The notes below the pieces were generated by a model, which was not told the origin of the DNA, did no database searches, and saw only the letters and a list, made by a program, of their open reading frames with translations. Shown piece by piece: positions 1 to 6,280 of a stretch of 6,337 bases of DNA. Origin of the DNA: Rhodocyclaceae bacterium. GTDB taxonomy: Bacteria; Pseudomonadota; Gammaproteobacteria; Burkholderiales; Rhodocyclaceae. Every line of letters starts with the position of its first letter. The stretch's first letter is position 1. The stretch lies in NCBI GenBank assembly GCA_016791085.1, contig JAEUNN010000494.1, positions 1 through 6,337 on the forward strand, given 5' to 3'. The translations under genes were made by a program, and so were the position numbers.

Positions 1-648
1 CGGCCGGTCTGGCCCGCCGTGATTGCGTTCATGTGTTTGGTGGCCGCCTTGTGGCCCGGTTGGCTGGCGTTCGGAAATCAGGCCGGGCCGTTGCCGAATT
101 GGAGCAAGCTTCAAGCTCCGGCGGGCTGGAGTGCGGCGAGCGACGCGGAATTCGCGTTTACGCCGGCTTGGAAATCTTCGGATTCGACATTTGCCGGCGT
201 TTTTGGCACGGGTGCACAGCGCGTGTCGGTAAGCGTGGCTTATTACGCGGCCCAACATGGTGACAACAAGGCCATATCCTCGTCGAATCCGTTGGTGACG
301 ACGGAAGACGTGAATTGGCACATAGTCAAGACTGCAAAGATTCCCGCTGCTTTCCCCTCCGGCGCATCGGCAAATCAGGCCCGTCTCAATGCGGTTGGCG
401 CGGACCTCGACGCGCCGCGGCTAATCGTGTGGTACGGCTATAACGTGGGCGGACGCTGGACCGATTCGGCGACACGCGCGAAGTTCTGGGAAACGTTCGA
501 CCTTGTGCGCGGCCGCGGGACGCGCATCGCCCTGGTTGCATTCGCCGCACTTGATACCGGCGCGGCCCCCGCGGCGGATCAGCTCGCCAAGTTCGTGCCC
601 GGTTTCGCTGCGTCGCTCGACCAGGCCTTGGCTGCCGCTGCGCAGTAA
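1..648 (+). CDS. xrtA: Exosortase A, C-terminal part with EpsI domain (5' end outside window)
   Basis: The frame is open from the first base, giving 215 codons before a TAA stop; the start lies upstream, so an internal GTG at 19 is not taken as the start. Seen: visible residues about 3-23 form a hydrophobic, Trp/Ala/Leu-rich membrane segment. It is followed by a soluble domain of about 185 residues with EpsI-like features: the strand VSVSVAYYAAQ (75-85), the SSSNPL turn (93-98), an aromatic strand LIVWYGYNVGGRW (141-153) and a helix ending in VRGRGTRIAL (169-178). Known: in many Betaproteobacteria EpsI is fused to the C-terminus of the multi-pass inner-membrane exosortase XrtA, a Cys-dependent transpeptidase-like enzyme acting on PEP-CTERM sorting signals. 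The catalytic Cys/Arg region would lie upstream and cannot be checked. Inferred: the membrane segment is the last one of XrtA and the EpsI domain is periplasmic. A stand-alone EpsI with an N-terminal anchor is the alternative. The downstream XrtA-type genes support the call. Confidence 0.8.
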   Translation, partial: RPVWPAVIAFMCLVAALWPGWLAFGNQAGPLPNWSKLQAPAGWSAASDAEFAFTPAWKSSDSTFAGVFGTGAQRVSVSVAYYAAQHGDNKAISSSNPLVTTEDVNWHIVKTAKIPAAFPSGASANQARLNAVGADLDAPRLIVWYGYNVGGRWTDSATRAKFWETFDLVRGRGTRIALVAFAALDTGAAPAADQLAKFVPGFAASLDQALAAAAQ

Positions 649-679
649 AAGTTTGTGGTTCAACGCGGTGCATGCGGCG

Positions 680-720
680 GCCGCTTTGCCGGTGGTTTCG
701 GCCGTAGCGGCGTAATTTCG
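680..720 (+). terminator. Possible weak intrinsic terminator after xrtA
   Basis: GCCGCT (680-685) pairs with AGCGGC (706-711), and inside it GCCG (688-691) pairs with CGGC (699-702) around a 7-nt loop. A 2x3 internal loop separates the two helices. The sequence that follows, GTAATTTCGTT, is only weakly T-rich, so this may be a Rho-dependent stop or simply a GC-rich fold. It lies 31 bases after the xrtA stop, a sensible place for a terminator. Confidence 0.3.
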
Positions 721-868
721 TTCATCCGTGAGCGATTGCATTGCGAGGAATGGTGATTTGCCGCAACATCCGACGGTCGATTTGCGCTTGAGCTCCTACG
801 CAGCATGGGTCGAGTACGAGCATGGCAGCCCGGCAGGTCCGGACGCGCTTGCCAGGCACGGCTGAAGT

Positions 869-903
869 CCCATGTCACGCCAGCATGGGCGGTACGAACG
901 CCC
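869..903. repeat. Two overlapping small inverted repeats
   Basis: CCCATG (869-874) can pair with CATGGG (884-889) over a 9-nt loop, and GGGCG (887-891) can pair with CGCCC (899-903) over a 7-nt loop. The two share GGG at 887-889, so on RNA they exclude each other. Both stems are short (5-6 bp) and could be chance in GC-rich DNA. A protein-binding site is equally possible. Confidence 0.3.
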
Positions 904-992
904 GGTGTGCGCTTTCCATGCGTCGCGCGCCGGTCTGGCGCAAGTGCTAAATTTTCGACCGGATGGGTCGTAAAGCCAATTGACCTCAAAGG

Positions 993-1021
993 GTGCCGTT
1001 GCGCCCGGGCTTACATATAAT
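993..1021 (+). promoter_or_regulatory. Candidate sigma-70-type promoter for the amidotransferase operon
   Basis: TATAAT at 1016-1021 matches the -10 consensus exactly and stands out in GC-rich DNA. At 17-bp spacing the -35 position is GTGCCG (993-998), only 3 of 6 consensus bases, and there is no TG extension before the -10. A better-looking TTGACC at 980-985 is 30 bp away, too far to pair with it. If used, transcription would begin near 1028 and leave a leader of about 165 nt before the amidotransferase start. An activator would probably be needed. Confidence 0.35.
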
Positions 1022-1108
1022 TGCCGCGCTCCGCGCCCTGGTGCTACACGGTGCGGCGGGACGCTACCCAATATCAGGGATGAACGGCGCGCCATTTGTG
1101 GCAGGAAA

Positions 1109-1134
1109 GGTCGCGTCAAGCAAGGCTTGCGACC
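1109..1134 (+). promoter_or_regulatory. Hairpin in the operon leader
   Basis: GGTCGC (1109-1114) pairs perfectly with GCGACC (1129-1134). Inside, AAGC (1118-1121) pairs with GCTT (1125-1128) around the loop AAG, leaving a 3-nt bulge GTC on the 5' side. The structure has ten base pairs in 26 nt and ends 57 nt before the amidotransferase ATG. No T-tract follows, so it is not an intrinsic terminator. A role in mRNA stability, protein binding or translation control is possible but unproven. Confidence 0.4.
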
Positions 1135-1191
1135 GGTCTCCCGTGACGGTTGCGTGCGCCAGAAAAAATTGACATTCGAGACGAAACGGAC

Positions 1192-3120
1192 ATGTGCGGT
1201 ATCGTAGGAATTCTGGACCTCAAAGAGCGGCGCGACATCGACCGCGCTACCCTGGAACGCATGAATGACGCCCAGTTTCATCGCGGCCCGGATGAAGGGG
1301 GTGTGCACCTTGAGGCGGGCCTCGGGTTTGGCCACCGGCGCCTCTCCATCATCGACCTCGCGACCGGGCAGCAGCCGCTGTTCAACGAAGACGGTAGCGT
1401 GGCCGTGGTGTTCAACGGCGAAATCTATAACTTCCAGGAACTCTATTCCGAACTTGAAGCGCACGGCCACCGCTTCAGCACGCGCAGCGACACCGAGGTG
1501 ATCGTGCACGGCTGGGAGCAATGGGGCGAGTCCTGCGTCGAGCGCTTCCGCGGCATGTTTGCGTTTGCGGTGTGGGATCGCAAGCGCGAAACGCTGTTCG
1601 TGGCGCGCGACCGCCTGGGCGTGAAGCCCATGTTTTACGCGCTGCTCGATGACGGCCATTTCCTGTTCGGGTCGGAACTAAAGGCGTTGCTCGCGCATGG
1701 CAAACTCAAGCGCGAAATCGACCCGCTCGCCGTGGAAGAATATTTTGCGCTGGGTTACGTGGCCGAGCCGCGCACGATATTCAAGGGTGCGAAAAAGCTG
1801 GAACCGGGCTATTGCATGTTGCTCAAGCGCGGCCAGCCAATGCCCACGCCGCGGCCGTATTGGGACGTGCGTTTCACGCTGCATGCGCGCATCGATGAAG
1901 TCGAGGCGGCCGAAGAACTGCGCCGCCGGCTCGAAGAATCGGTACGCCTGCGCATGATTTCCGAAGTTCCACTGGGGGCTTTCCTGTCCGGTGGCGTCGA
2001 TTCCAGCGGCGTGGTCGCTGCCATGGCGCGCATCACCGGCGAGCCCGTAAATACCTGTTCGATAGGATTTACCGACCCCAAGTATAACGAGGTCGAATTC
2101 GCGCGCATGGTCGCCCAGCGCTATGCCACGCGGCACCGCGAAAAGACCGTGGAAAGCGATGATTTCGGACTGGTCGACACGCTCGCCCGGCTGTATGACG
2201 AGCCCTATGCCGACAGTTCCGCCATTCCGACCTACCGCGTCTGCCAACTCGCGCGCGAGCACGTGACGGTGGCGCTGTCGGGCGACGGCGGGGACGAAAG
2301 TTTCGGCGGTTATCGGCGCTACCGGCTGCACCTCATGGAAGAGCGCATGCGTTCGAGCTTGCCCCTGGCCGTGCGCAAGCCAGTGTTCGGCCTGCTCGGC
2401 AAGGTTTACCCCAAGGCCGATTGGGCGCCGCGCGTGCTGCGTGCCAAGACTACTTTCGAGTCGCTTGCGCGCACCTCGGTGGAGGCCTATTTCCATTCCG
2501 TGTCCATCCTGCGCGACGCGATGCGCCAGCAAATGTTCAGTTCCTCGCTGCGCGCGCAACTGGGTGGCTACAACGCCATCGAAAAATTTCATGAGCATGC
2601 CGGCCGCGCGAACACGGACGACCCGCTCGCGCTGATCCAATACCTGGATCTGAAAACCTATCTGGTCGGCGACATCAACACCAAGGTCGATCGTGCGAGC
2701 ATGGCGCACTCGCTCGAAGTGCGCGAGCCGCTCATGGACCATCCGCTGGTCGAATGGCTTGCCAGCCTGCCCTCGTCGCTCAAGGTGCGCGGCGGCGAAG
2801 GCAAATATCTGTTCAAAAAATCCCTCGAGCCCTGGTTGCCCAACGACGTGCTGTACCGGCCGAAAATGGGCTTTGCGGTGCCGCTGTCGAACTGGTTCCG
2901 CGGCCCGCTCAAACAGCGCGTGCGCGATGCGCTGCTGGGCGACACGCTGGCCGGCACCGGCTGGTTCAACCAGAACTACCTGCGCCACCTGGTCGACGCC
3001 CATCAGTCCGGCATGCGCGACTATTCCGCGCCGATCTGGACCTTGCTCATGTTCGAAGGTTTCCTGCGCAATGTGATGGACGTGCCGGTTGCCGCCAAGA
3101 GCGCGAAGGTGGCCGTCTGA
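1192..3120 (+). CDS. XrtA/PEP-CTERM system-associated amidotransferase 1 (asparagine synthetase B-like)
   Basis: A 642-residue cytoplasmic enzyme of the glutamine-hydrolysing asparagine synthetase family. The N-terminal class II glutaminase runs about 2-200, with nucleophile Cys2, HRRLSIIDL (48-56), NGEIYN (75-80), Ser-Asp 99-100 and RDRLGVKP (139-146). The ATP-dependent synthetase domain runs about 235-625, with PP-loop SGGVDSS (266-272), YDEPYADSS (335-343), LSGDGGDE (362-369), and the conserved DLKTYLVGDINTKVDR stretch (486-501). It would release ammonia from glutamine and amidate an adenylated carboxylate. Start choice: the family needs Cys right after the initiator Met, so ATG 1192 is correct and an in-frame TTG at 1150 is not. 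Upstream Shine-Dalgarno pairing is weak. Sequence and neighbours fit the family I recall as TIGR03108 in exosortase A clusters; the target is probably a polysaccharide precursor or substituent, which is inference. It is the first gene of the operon, and its stop overlaps the next start. True free-asparagine synthesis is the alternative, less likely here. Confidence 0.9.
   Translation: MCGIVGILDLKERRDIDRATLERMNDAQFHRGPDEGGVHLEAGLGFGHRRLSIIDLATGQQPLFNEDGSVAVVFNGEIYNFQELYSELEAHGHRFSTRSDTEVIVHGWEQWGESCVERFRGMFAFAVWDRKRETLFVARDRLGVKPMFYALLDDGHFLFGSELKALLAHGKLKREIDPLAVEEYFALGYVAEPRTIFKGAKKLEPGYCMLLKRGQPMPTPRPYWDVRFTLHARIDEVEAAEELRRRLEESVRLRMISEVPLGAFLSGGVDSSGVVAAMARITGEPVNTCSIGFTDPKYNEVEFARMVAQRYATRHREKTVESDDFGLVDTLARLYDEPYADSSAIPTYRVCQLAREHVTVALSGDGGDESFGGYRRYRLHLMEERMRSSLPLAVRKPVFGLLGKVYPKADWAPRVLRAKTTFESLARTSVEAYFHSVSILRDAMRQQMFSSSLRAQLGGYNAIEKFHEHAGRANTDDPLALIQYLDLKTYLVGDINTKVDRASMAHSLEVREPLMDHPLVEWLASLPSSLKVRGGEGKYLFKKSLEPWLPNDVLYRPKMGFAVPLSNWFRGPLKQRVRDALLGDTLAGTGWFNQNYLRHLVDAHQSGMRDYSAPIWTLLMFEGFLRNVMDVPVAAKSAKVAV
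3106..3111 (+). promoter_or_regulatory. Ribosome binding site of the overlapping glycosyltransferase gene
   Basis: AAGGTG lies inside the last codons of amidotransferase 1, 8 nt before the ATG at 3120. It resembles the anti-SD complement and supports that start over any upstream in-frame codon inside the amidotransferase gene. With the TGATG stop-start overlap it suggests translational coupling. Confidence 0.5.
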
Positions 3121-4328
3121 TGCGCATCCTGCACATACTCGATCACTCGATACCGCTGCATAGCGGCTACGCTTTCCGTACCCTGGCGATCTTGCGCGAG
3201 CAGCGCAAGCGCGGCTGGGAAACCCTGCACCTGACCACGCCCAAACAAGGCAAGTACACGGCCGACGAAGAAACCGTGGACGGCTGGCATTTCCATCGCA
3301 CCGCGCCGGTCGCCGAGGGCGGGGTGCGCGGCTATTTCGCGCAGATGGCGGCCACGGCACGTCGCATCGAACAGATCGTGGCACGCGAAAAGCCGGACAT
3401 CCTGCATCCGCATTCCCCGGTCCTGAACGCGATACCGGCCATACGGGTGGGACAGAAACTGGGGCTGCCGGTGGTCTACGAAATGCGCGCTTCGTGGGAA
3501 GACGCCGCGGTGGACCATGGCACCACCAGCGAGGGCAGCCTGCGCTATCGCCTGTCGCGCGCACTGGAAACCTGGGCGTTGCGCCGCGCCGACCGCATCA
3601 CCACCATTTGCGACGGCTTGCGCGGCGACATCCTGTCGCGCGGCGGCATCAGCCCGGACAAGATTACGGTCATTCCGAACGCGGTCGATGTGGAAAATTT
3701 CCAGTTCGGCGTGCCTGCCGATGCCGCGCTACGCACGCAACTCGGGCTGGACGGTGCCACCGTGCTGGGCTTTGCAGGTTCGTTCTACGGCTATGAAGGC
3801 CTGGACCTGCTGATCGCCGCGCTGGCGGAACTGGCGCCCGCCCATCCCGACCTCAAACTGCTGCTGGTCGGCGGCGGGCCGCAGGAAGCCAATCTGAAAC
3901 AGCAATCTGCGGCACTGGGTCTGGCCGAGCGCGTGATTTTCGTGGGCCGCGTGCCGCATTCGGAAGTGCAGCGCTATTACAGCCAGATCGACGTATTGTG
4001 CTATCCGCGCAAATCCATGCGCCTTACCGATCTGGTGACGCCCCTCAAGCCGCTCGAAGCCATGGCCCAGGGCAAACTGCTCGTGGCCTCCGATGTAGGA
4101 GGGCACCACGAACTGATACGTGACGGCGAAACCGGCCTGCTGTTTCCGGCCGGTAGCGCGTCAGCGCTTGCCACGGCCATCCGGCGCATGCTCGACGCGC
4201 GCGAACACTGGGAGCGCATGCGCGCGGCCGGTCGCCGCTATGTCGAACAAGACCGCAACTGGACGCGGTCGGTGTCGTTTTACGAACCTCTGTACGGTGC
4301 GCTGCGTTCACGCCGGCGCGCTGCCTGA
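3120..4328 (+). CDS. XrtA/PEP-CTERM-associated GT4 glycosyltransferase (Daro_2409 family)
   Basis: A 402-residue GT-B fold enzyme that would transfer a sugar from a nucleotide-sugar donor to an exopolysaccharide precursor at the inner face of the membrane; donor and acceptor are unknown. N-terminal acceptor-side domain about 1-185: MRILHILDHSIPLHSGY at the start, HPHSPVLNAIPA (96-107), VVYEMRASWEDAAVDHG (118-134). Then the interdomain VIPNAVD (184-190) and the donor-binding domain with GFAGSFYGYEGLDLL (217-231), LLLVGGGPQ (247-255) and TPLKPLEAMAQGK (307-319), followed by DVGGHHELI (325-333). The N-terminal signature and length fit the family I recall as TIGR04063, found beside xrtA. In the usual GT4 E-x7-E motif only the second Glu (E313) is obvious; D304 or L305 stands where the first is expected. 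No signal peptide or membrane span is seen. The start ATG overlaps the preceding TGA by one base, so the pair is co-transcribed. The open frame extends far upstream inside the amidotransferase gene, but family length and the RBS fix the start at 3120. Confidence 0.9.
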   Translation: MRILHILDHSIPLHSGYAFRTLAILREQRKRGWETLHLTTPKQGKYTADEETVDGWHFHRTAPVAEGGVRGYFAQMAATARRIEQIVAREKPDILHPHSPVLNAIPAIRVGQKLGLPVVYEMRASWEDAAVDHGTTSEGSLRYRLSRALETWALRRADRITTICDGLRGDILSRGGISPDKITVIPNAVDVENFQFGVPADAALRTQLGLDGATVLGFAGSFYGYEGLDLLIAALAELAPAHPDLKLLLVGGGPQEANLKQQSAALGLAERVIFVGRVPHSEVQRYYSQIDVLCYPRKSMRLTDLVTPLKPLEAMAQGKLLVASDVGGHHELIRDGETGLLFPAGSASALATAIRRMLDAREHWERMRAAGRRYVEQDRNWTRSVSFYEPLYGALRSRRRAA

Positions 4329-4354
4329 TCCTCAATCGAATTCGCGGGTGCGCC

Positions 4355-6280
4355 GTGTGCGGCATTTACGGAATCATTAATCTAGACGGGCGCGCGGCCG
4401 ATCCTGCGCTCATGCCCATGATGGGCGATGTGACCATCCATCGCGGTCCGGACGACCAGGGCTGGCACCACGACGGCCCCTGCGTGATCGGCATGCGGCG
4501 CCTGTCCATCATCGATCTGGCTGGCGGCCACCAGCCCATCGCCAACGAAGACGAAACCATCTGGCTGGTGTGCAATGGGGAAATTTACAACTTCCGCGAG
4601 TTGCGCCGCGAACTCGAAGCGCTGGGCCATCGCTTTCGCACCCACTCCGACAGCGAAATTCTGATTCATGCCTATGAGGCCTGGGGCGATGATTGCCTGC
4701 AGCGCATGAATGGCATGTTCGGCTTCGCCTTGTGGGATGGCAGGCGGCGCCGCCTGCTGGTCGGGCGCGACCGGCTCGGCATCAAGCCCATCTACTGGCG
4801 CCGCGATGGCCAGCGCGTGGCGTTTGCGACCGAAGCCAAAGCGCTGCTGGCGCTGCCCGGTGTGAGCGCCGAGGTCGATACGGTCGCGCTCGAATCCTAT
4901 CTGCATCTGGGCTATGTGGCCGCGCCGCGTTCCATGTTCAAGGACGTGCAGAAACTGCCCATCGCCAGCGTCGCGGTGTTCGAGAATGGCGCCATGCAGG
5001 TGCGCCGCTATTGGACCATGCCGGCCAAGGCCGACCGCCAGGCCTCGGAGGCGGATTGGGTCGAGCGCGTGCGTGCCGGCATAGAAAAGTCCGTCGCCAT
5101 GCAAATGGTGTCGGACGTGCCTATCGGCGCTTTCCTGTCCGGCGGCCTGGATTCGTCTGCCGTCGTGGCCTGCATGGCCAAAGCCACGGATATTCCGGTC
5201 AAAACCTATTCGATAGGTTTCGAAGGTTCGGCGGCGGATCAGTTCTATAACGAGCTGCCTTACGCGCGCCGCGTGGCCGAACTGTTCCATACCGAACACC
5301 ACGAAATCGTCGTGCGTCCGGACGTGGTCGGGCTGTTGCCCAAACTGCTCTGGCACATGGACGAGCCGATCGCCGACACGGCGTTCATTACCACTTTCCT
5401 GGTGTCCGAATTCGCACGCCGCGACGTGACCGTGATTCTGTCCGGCGTGGGCGGGGACGAACTGTTCGGCGGTTACCGGCGCTACCTGGGCAATCACTAT
5501 GTCGAGCGCTTCGAGCGCCTGCCGGGCTGGATGCAGAAAGGCGCCATCGCGGTGGGCCGCCGCCTGCCGGCGGACCGTCATTCCAATCTGCTCAACGTGA
5601 TGCGTCTTGCCAAAGGCTTTCTGGCATCGGCCGAACTTACTTTCGAAGAACGCTACCGCGCCTATCTGCAAGTCATGGAGCGCACACAGGTGGGGCGGCT
5701 CACGCGCGTGCCCAGCCATTCGCCTTTCGATCCCCTGCACGAAGCTTTCGCGGCCAGCCTGCAGGATGATGCACAAAGCCGCATGGCGAGCGTGGACGTG
5801 CATACGCAGTTGCCAGACGACCTGCTCATGCTGACCGACAAAATGAGCATGGCCGTATCGCTGGAATGCCGCGTGCCGCTGCTGGACCACGAACTGCTGG
5901 AAATGGCGGCAACCATGCCGGAAAGCATCAAAATGCGCGGCGGCGTGCTCAAGCACGTCATGAAACAGGCCCTCGCGACCTGGCTGCCGGACGACATCCT
6001 GCATCGCAAGAAGCGCGGCTTCGGCACCCCCATGGGCGCCTGGCTCAAGGGCGAACTGGCCAAACTGCTGGATGACGTGTTGTCCGTGGCCGCGCTGGAG
6101 CGGCGCGGCCTGTTCGACCCGGTTGCGGTGCATGAACTGATCGCCGCCCATCGTTCCAACAAGCACGATTACACCGACGCGCTGCTCGCTTTGCTGAATT
6201 TCGAAATATGGGCCCGGCTGTTCCTCGACCGGCGCGATCCGGCCGACCTCACGCTGGAACTCAAACAGGCCATGGCATGA
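4355..6280 (+). CDS. Second asparagine synthetase B-like amidotransferase of the exopolysaccharide operon
   Basis: A 641-residue glutamine-dependent amidotransferase, homologous along its whole length to the enzyme at 1192-3120 but clearly divergent. Glutaminase domain about 2-200: Cys2 nucleophile, RRLSIIDL (48-55), NGEIYN (74-79), Ser-Asp 98-99, RDRLGIKP (138-145). Synthetase domain about 235-620: PP-loop SGGLDSS (262-268), MDEPIADTAF (335-344), LSGVGGDE (362-369), LPDDLLMLTDKMSMAVSLE (486-504). All catalytic glutaminase and ATP-binding motifs look intact. It differs from its neighbour in having Val365 where the other has Asp365. Start choice: GTG 4355 is directly followed by the essential Cys codon, so a later ATG would destroy the glutaminase site; GGGTG at 4346-4350 is a poor, close RBS. 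It lies 26 bp after the glycosyltransferase and shares an ATGA overlap with the next gene, so it belongs to the same operon. Its substrate cannot be read from sequence; general asparagine synthetase (AsnB) is the conservative name, a glycan-modifying role the inference from context. Confidence 0.88.
   Translation: MCGIYGIINLDGRAADPALMPMMGDVTIHRGPDDQGWHHDGPCVIGMRRLSIIDLAGGHQPIANEDETIWLVCNGEIYNFRELRRELEALGHRFRTHSDSEILIHAYEAWGDDCLQRMNGMFGFALWDGRRRRLLVGRDRLGIKPIYWRRDGQRVAFATEAKALLALPGVSAEVDTVALESYLHLGYVAAPRSMFKDVQKLPIASVAVFENGAMQVRRYWTMPAKADRQASEADWVERVRAGIEKSVAMQMVSDVPIGAFLSGGLDSSAVVACMAKATDIPVKTYSIGFEGSAADQFYNELPYARRVAELFHTEHHEIVVRPDVVGLLPKLLWHMDEPIADTAFITTFLVSEFARRDVTVILSGVGGDELFGGYRRYLGNHYVERFERLPGWMQKGAIAVGRRLPADRHSNLLNVMRLAKGFLASAELTFEERYRAYLQVMERTQVGRLTRVPSHSPFDPLHEAFAASLQDDAQSRMASVDVHTQLPDDLLMLTDKMSMAVSLECRVPLLDHELLEMAATMPESIKMRGGVLKHVMKQALATWLPDDILHRKKRGFGTPMGAWLKGELAKLLDDVLSVAALERRGLFDPVAVHELIAAHRSNKHDYTDALLALLNFEIWARLFLDRRDPADLTLELKQAMA

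Larger units (their letters stand above)
649..1191. other. 543-bp intergenic region without a convincing gene
   Basis: This gap separates xrtA from the downstream operon. Short open frames exist on both strands, but none has a recognisable product or coherent protein composition. The region holds the terminator-like fold at 680-711, small inverted repeats at 869-903, a TATAAT box at 1016-1021 and a leader hairpin at 1109-1134, each listed separately. A 9-bp direct repeat, CAGCATGGG, occurs at 801-809 and 881-889. I found no good sigma-54 (-24/-12) site, no tRNA and no recognisable riboswitch. The length is unusual beside the overlapping genes downstream and suggests independent transcription of the operon from within this gap. 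Confidence 0.7.

Noticed and set aside
801..889. Direct repeat CAGCATGGG at 801-809 and 881-889
   Set aside because: Only 9 bp and two copies, 80 bp apart. It is too short to claim a repeat family or regulatory iteron.
805..1020. A 71-codon plus-strand frame in the gap
   Set aside because: Arg/Ala/Gly-rich composition, no recognisable product, and it overlaps the candidate promoter.
1086..1093. Palindrome GGCGCGCC
   Set aside because: Eight-base GC palindromes are expected by chance in this composition, and nothing else marks the site.
1169..1174. TTGACA, a perfect -35 hexamer
   Set aside because: The -10 position at 17 bp falls on the amidotransferase start codon (ATGTGC) and has no TATAAT resemblance.
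649..1191. Sigma-54 promoter, expected because PrsK/PrsR-type regulation is known in PEP-CTERM systems
   Set aside because: Scanning for GG-N10-GC gave only poor matches, such as 888-901 (GGC with ACGCC), and several near-misses off by one base. None has the TGGCAC and TTGC elements together.
796..1659. A 287-codon minus-strand open frame reaching into the 543-bp gap
   Set aside because: Half of it is antisense to the glutaminase domain. The part in the gap shows no recognisable fold or motif and no obvious RBS support.
1678..3564. A 628-codon open frame on the minus strand across amidotransferase 1 and the glycosyltransferase start
   Set aside because: It spans two genes with clear family motifs on the plus strand, and its product is an Arg/His-rich, motif-free sequence typical of antisense frames.
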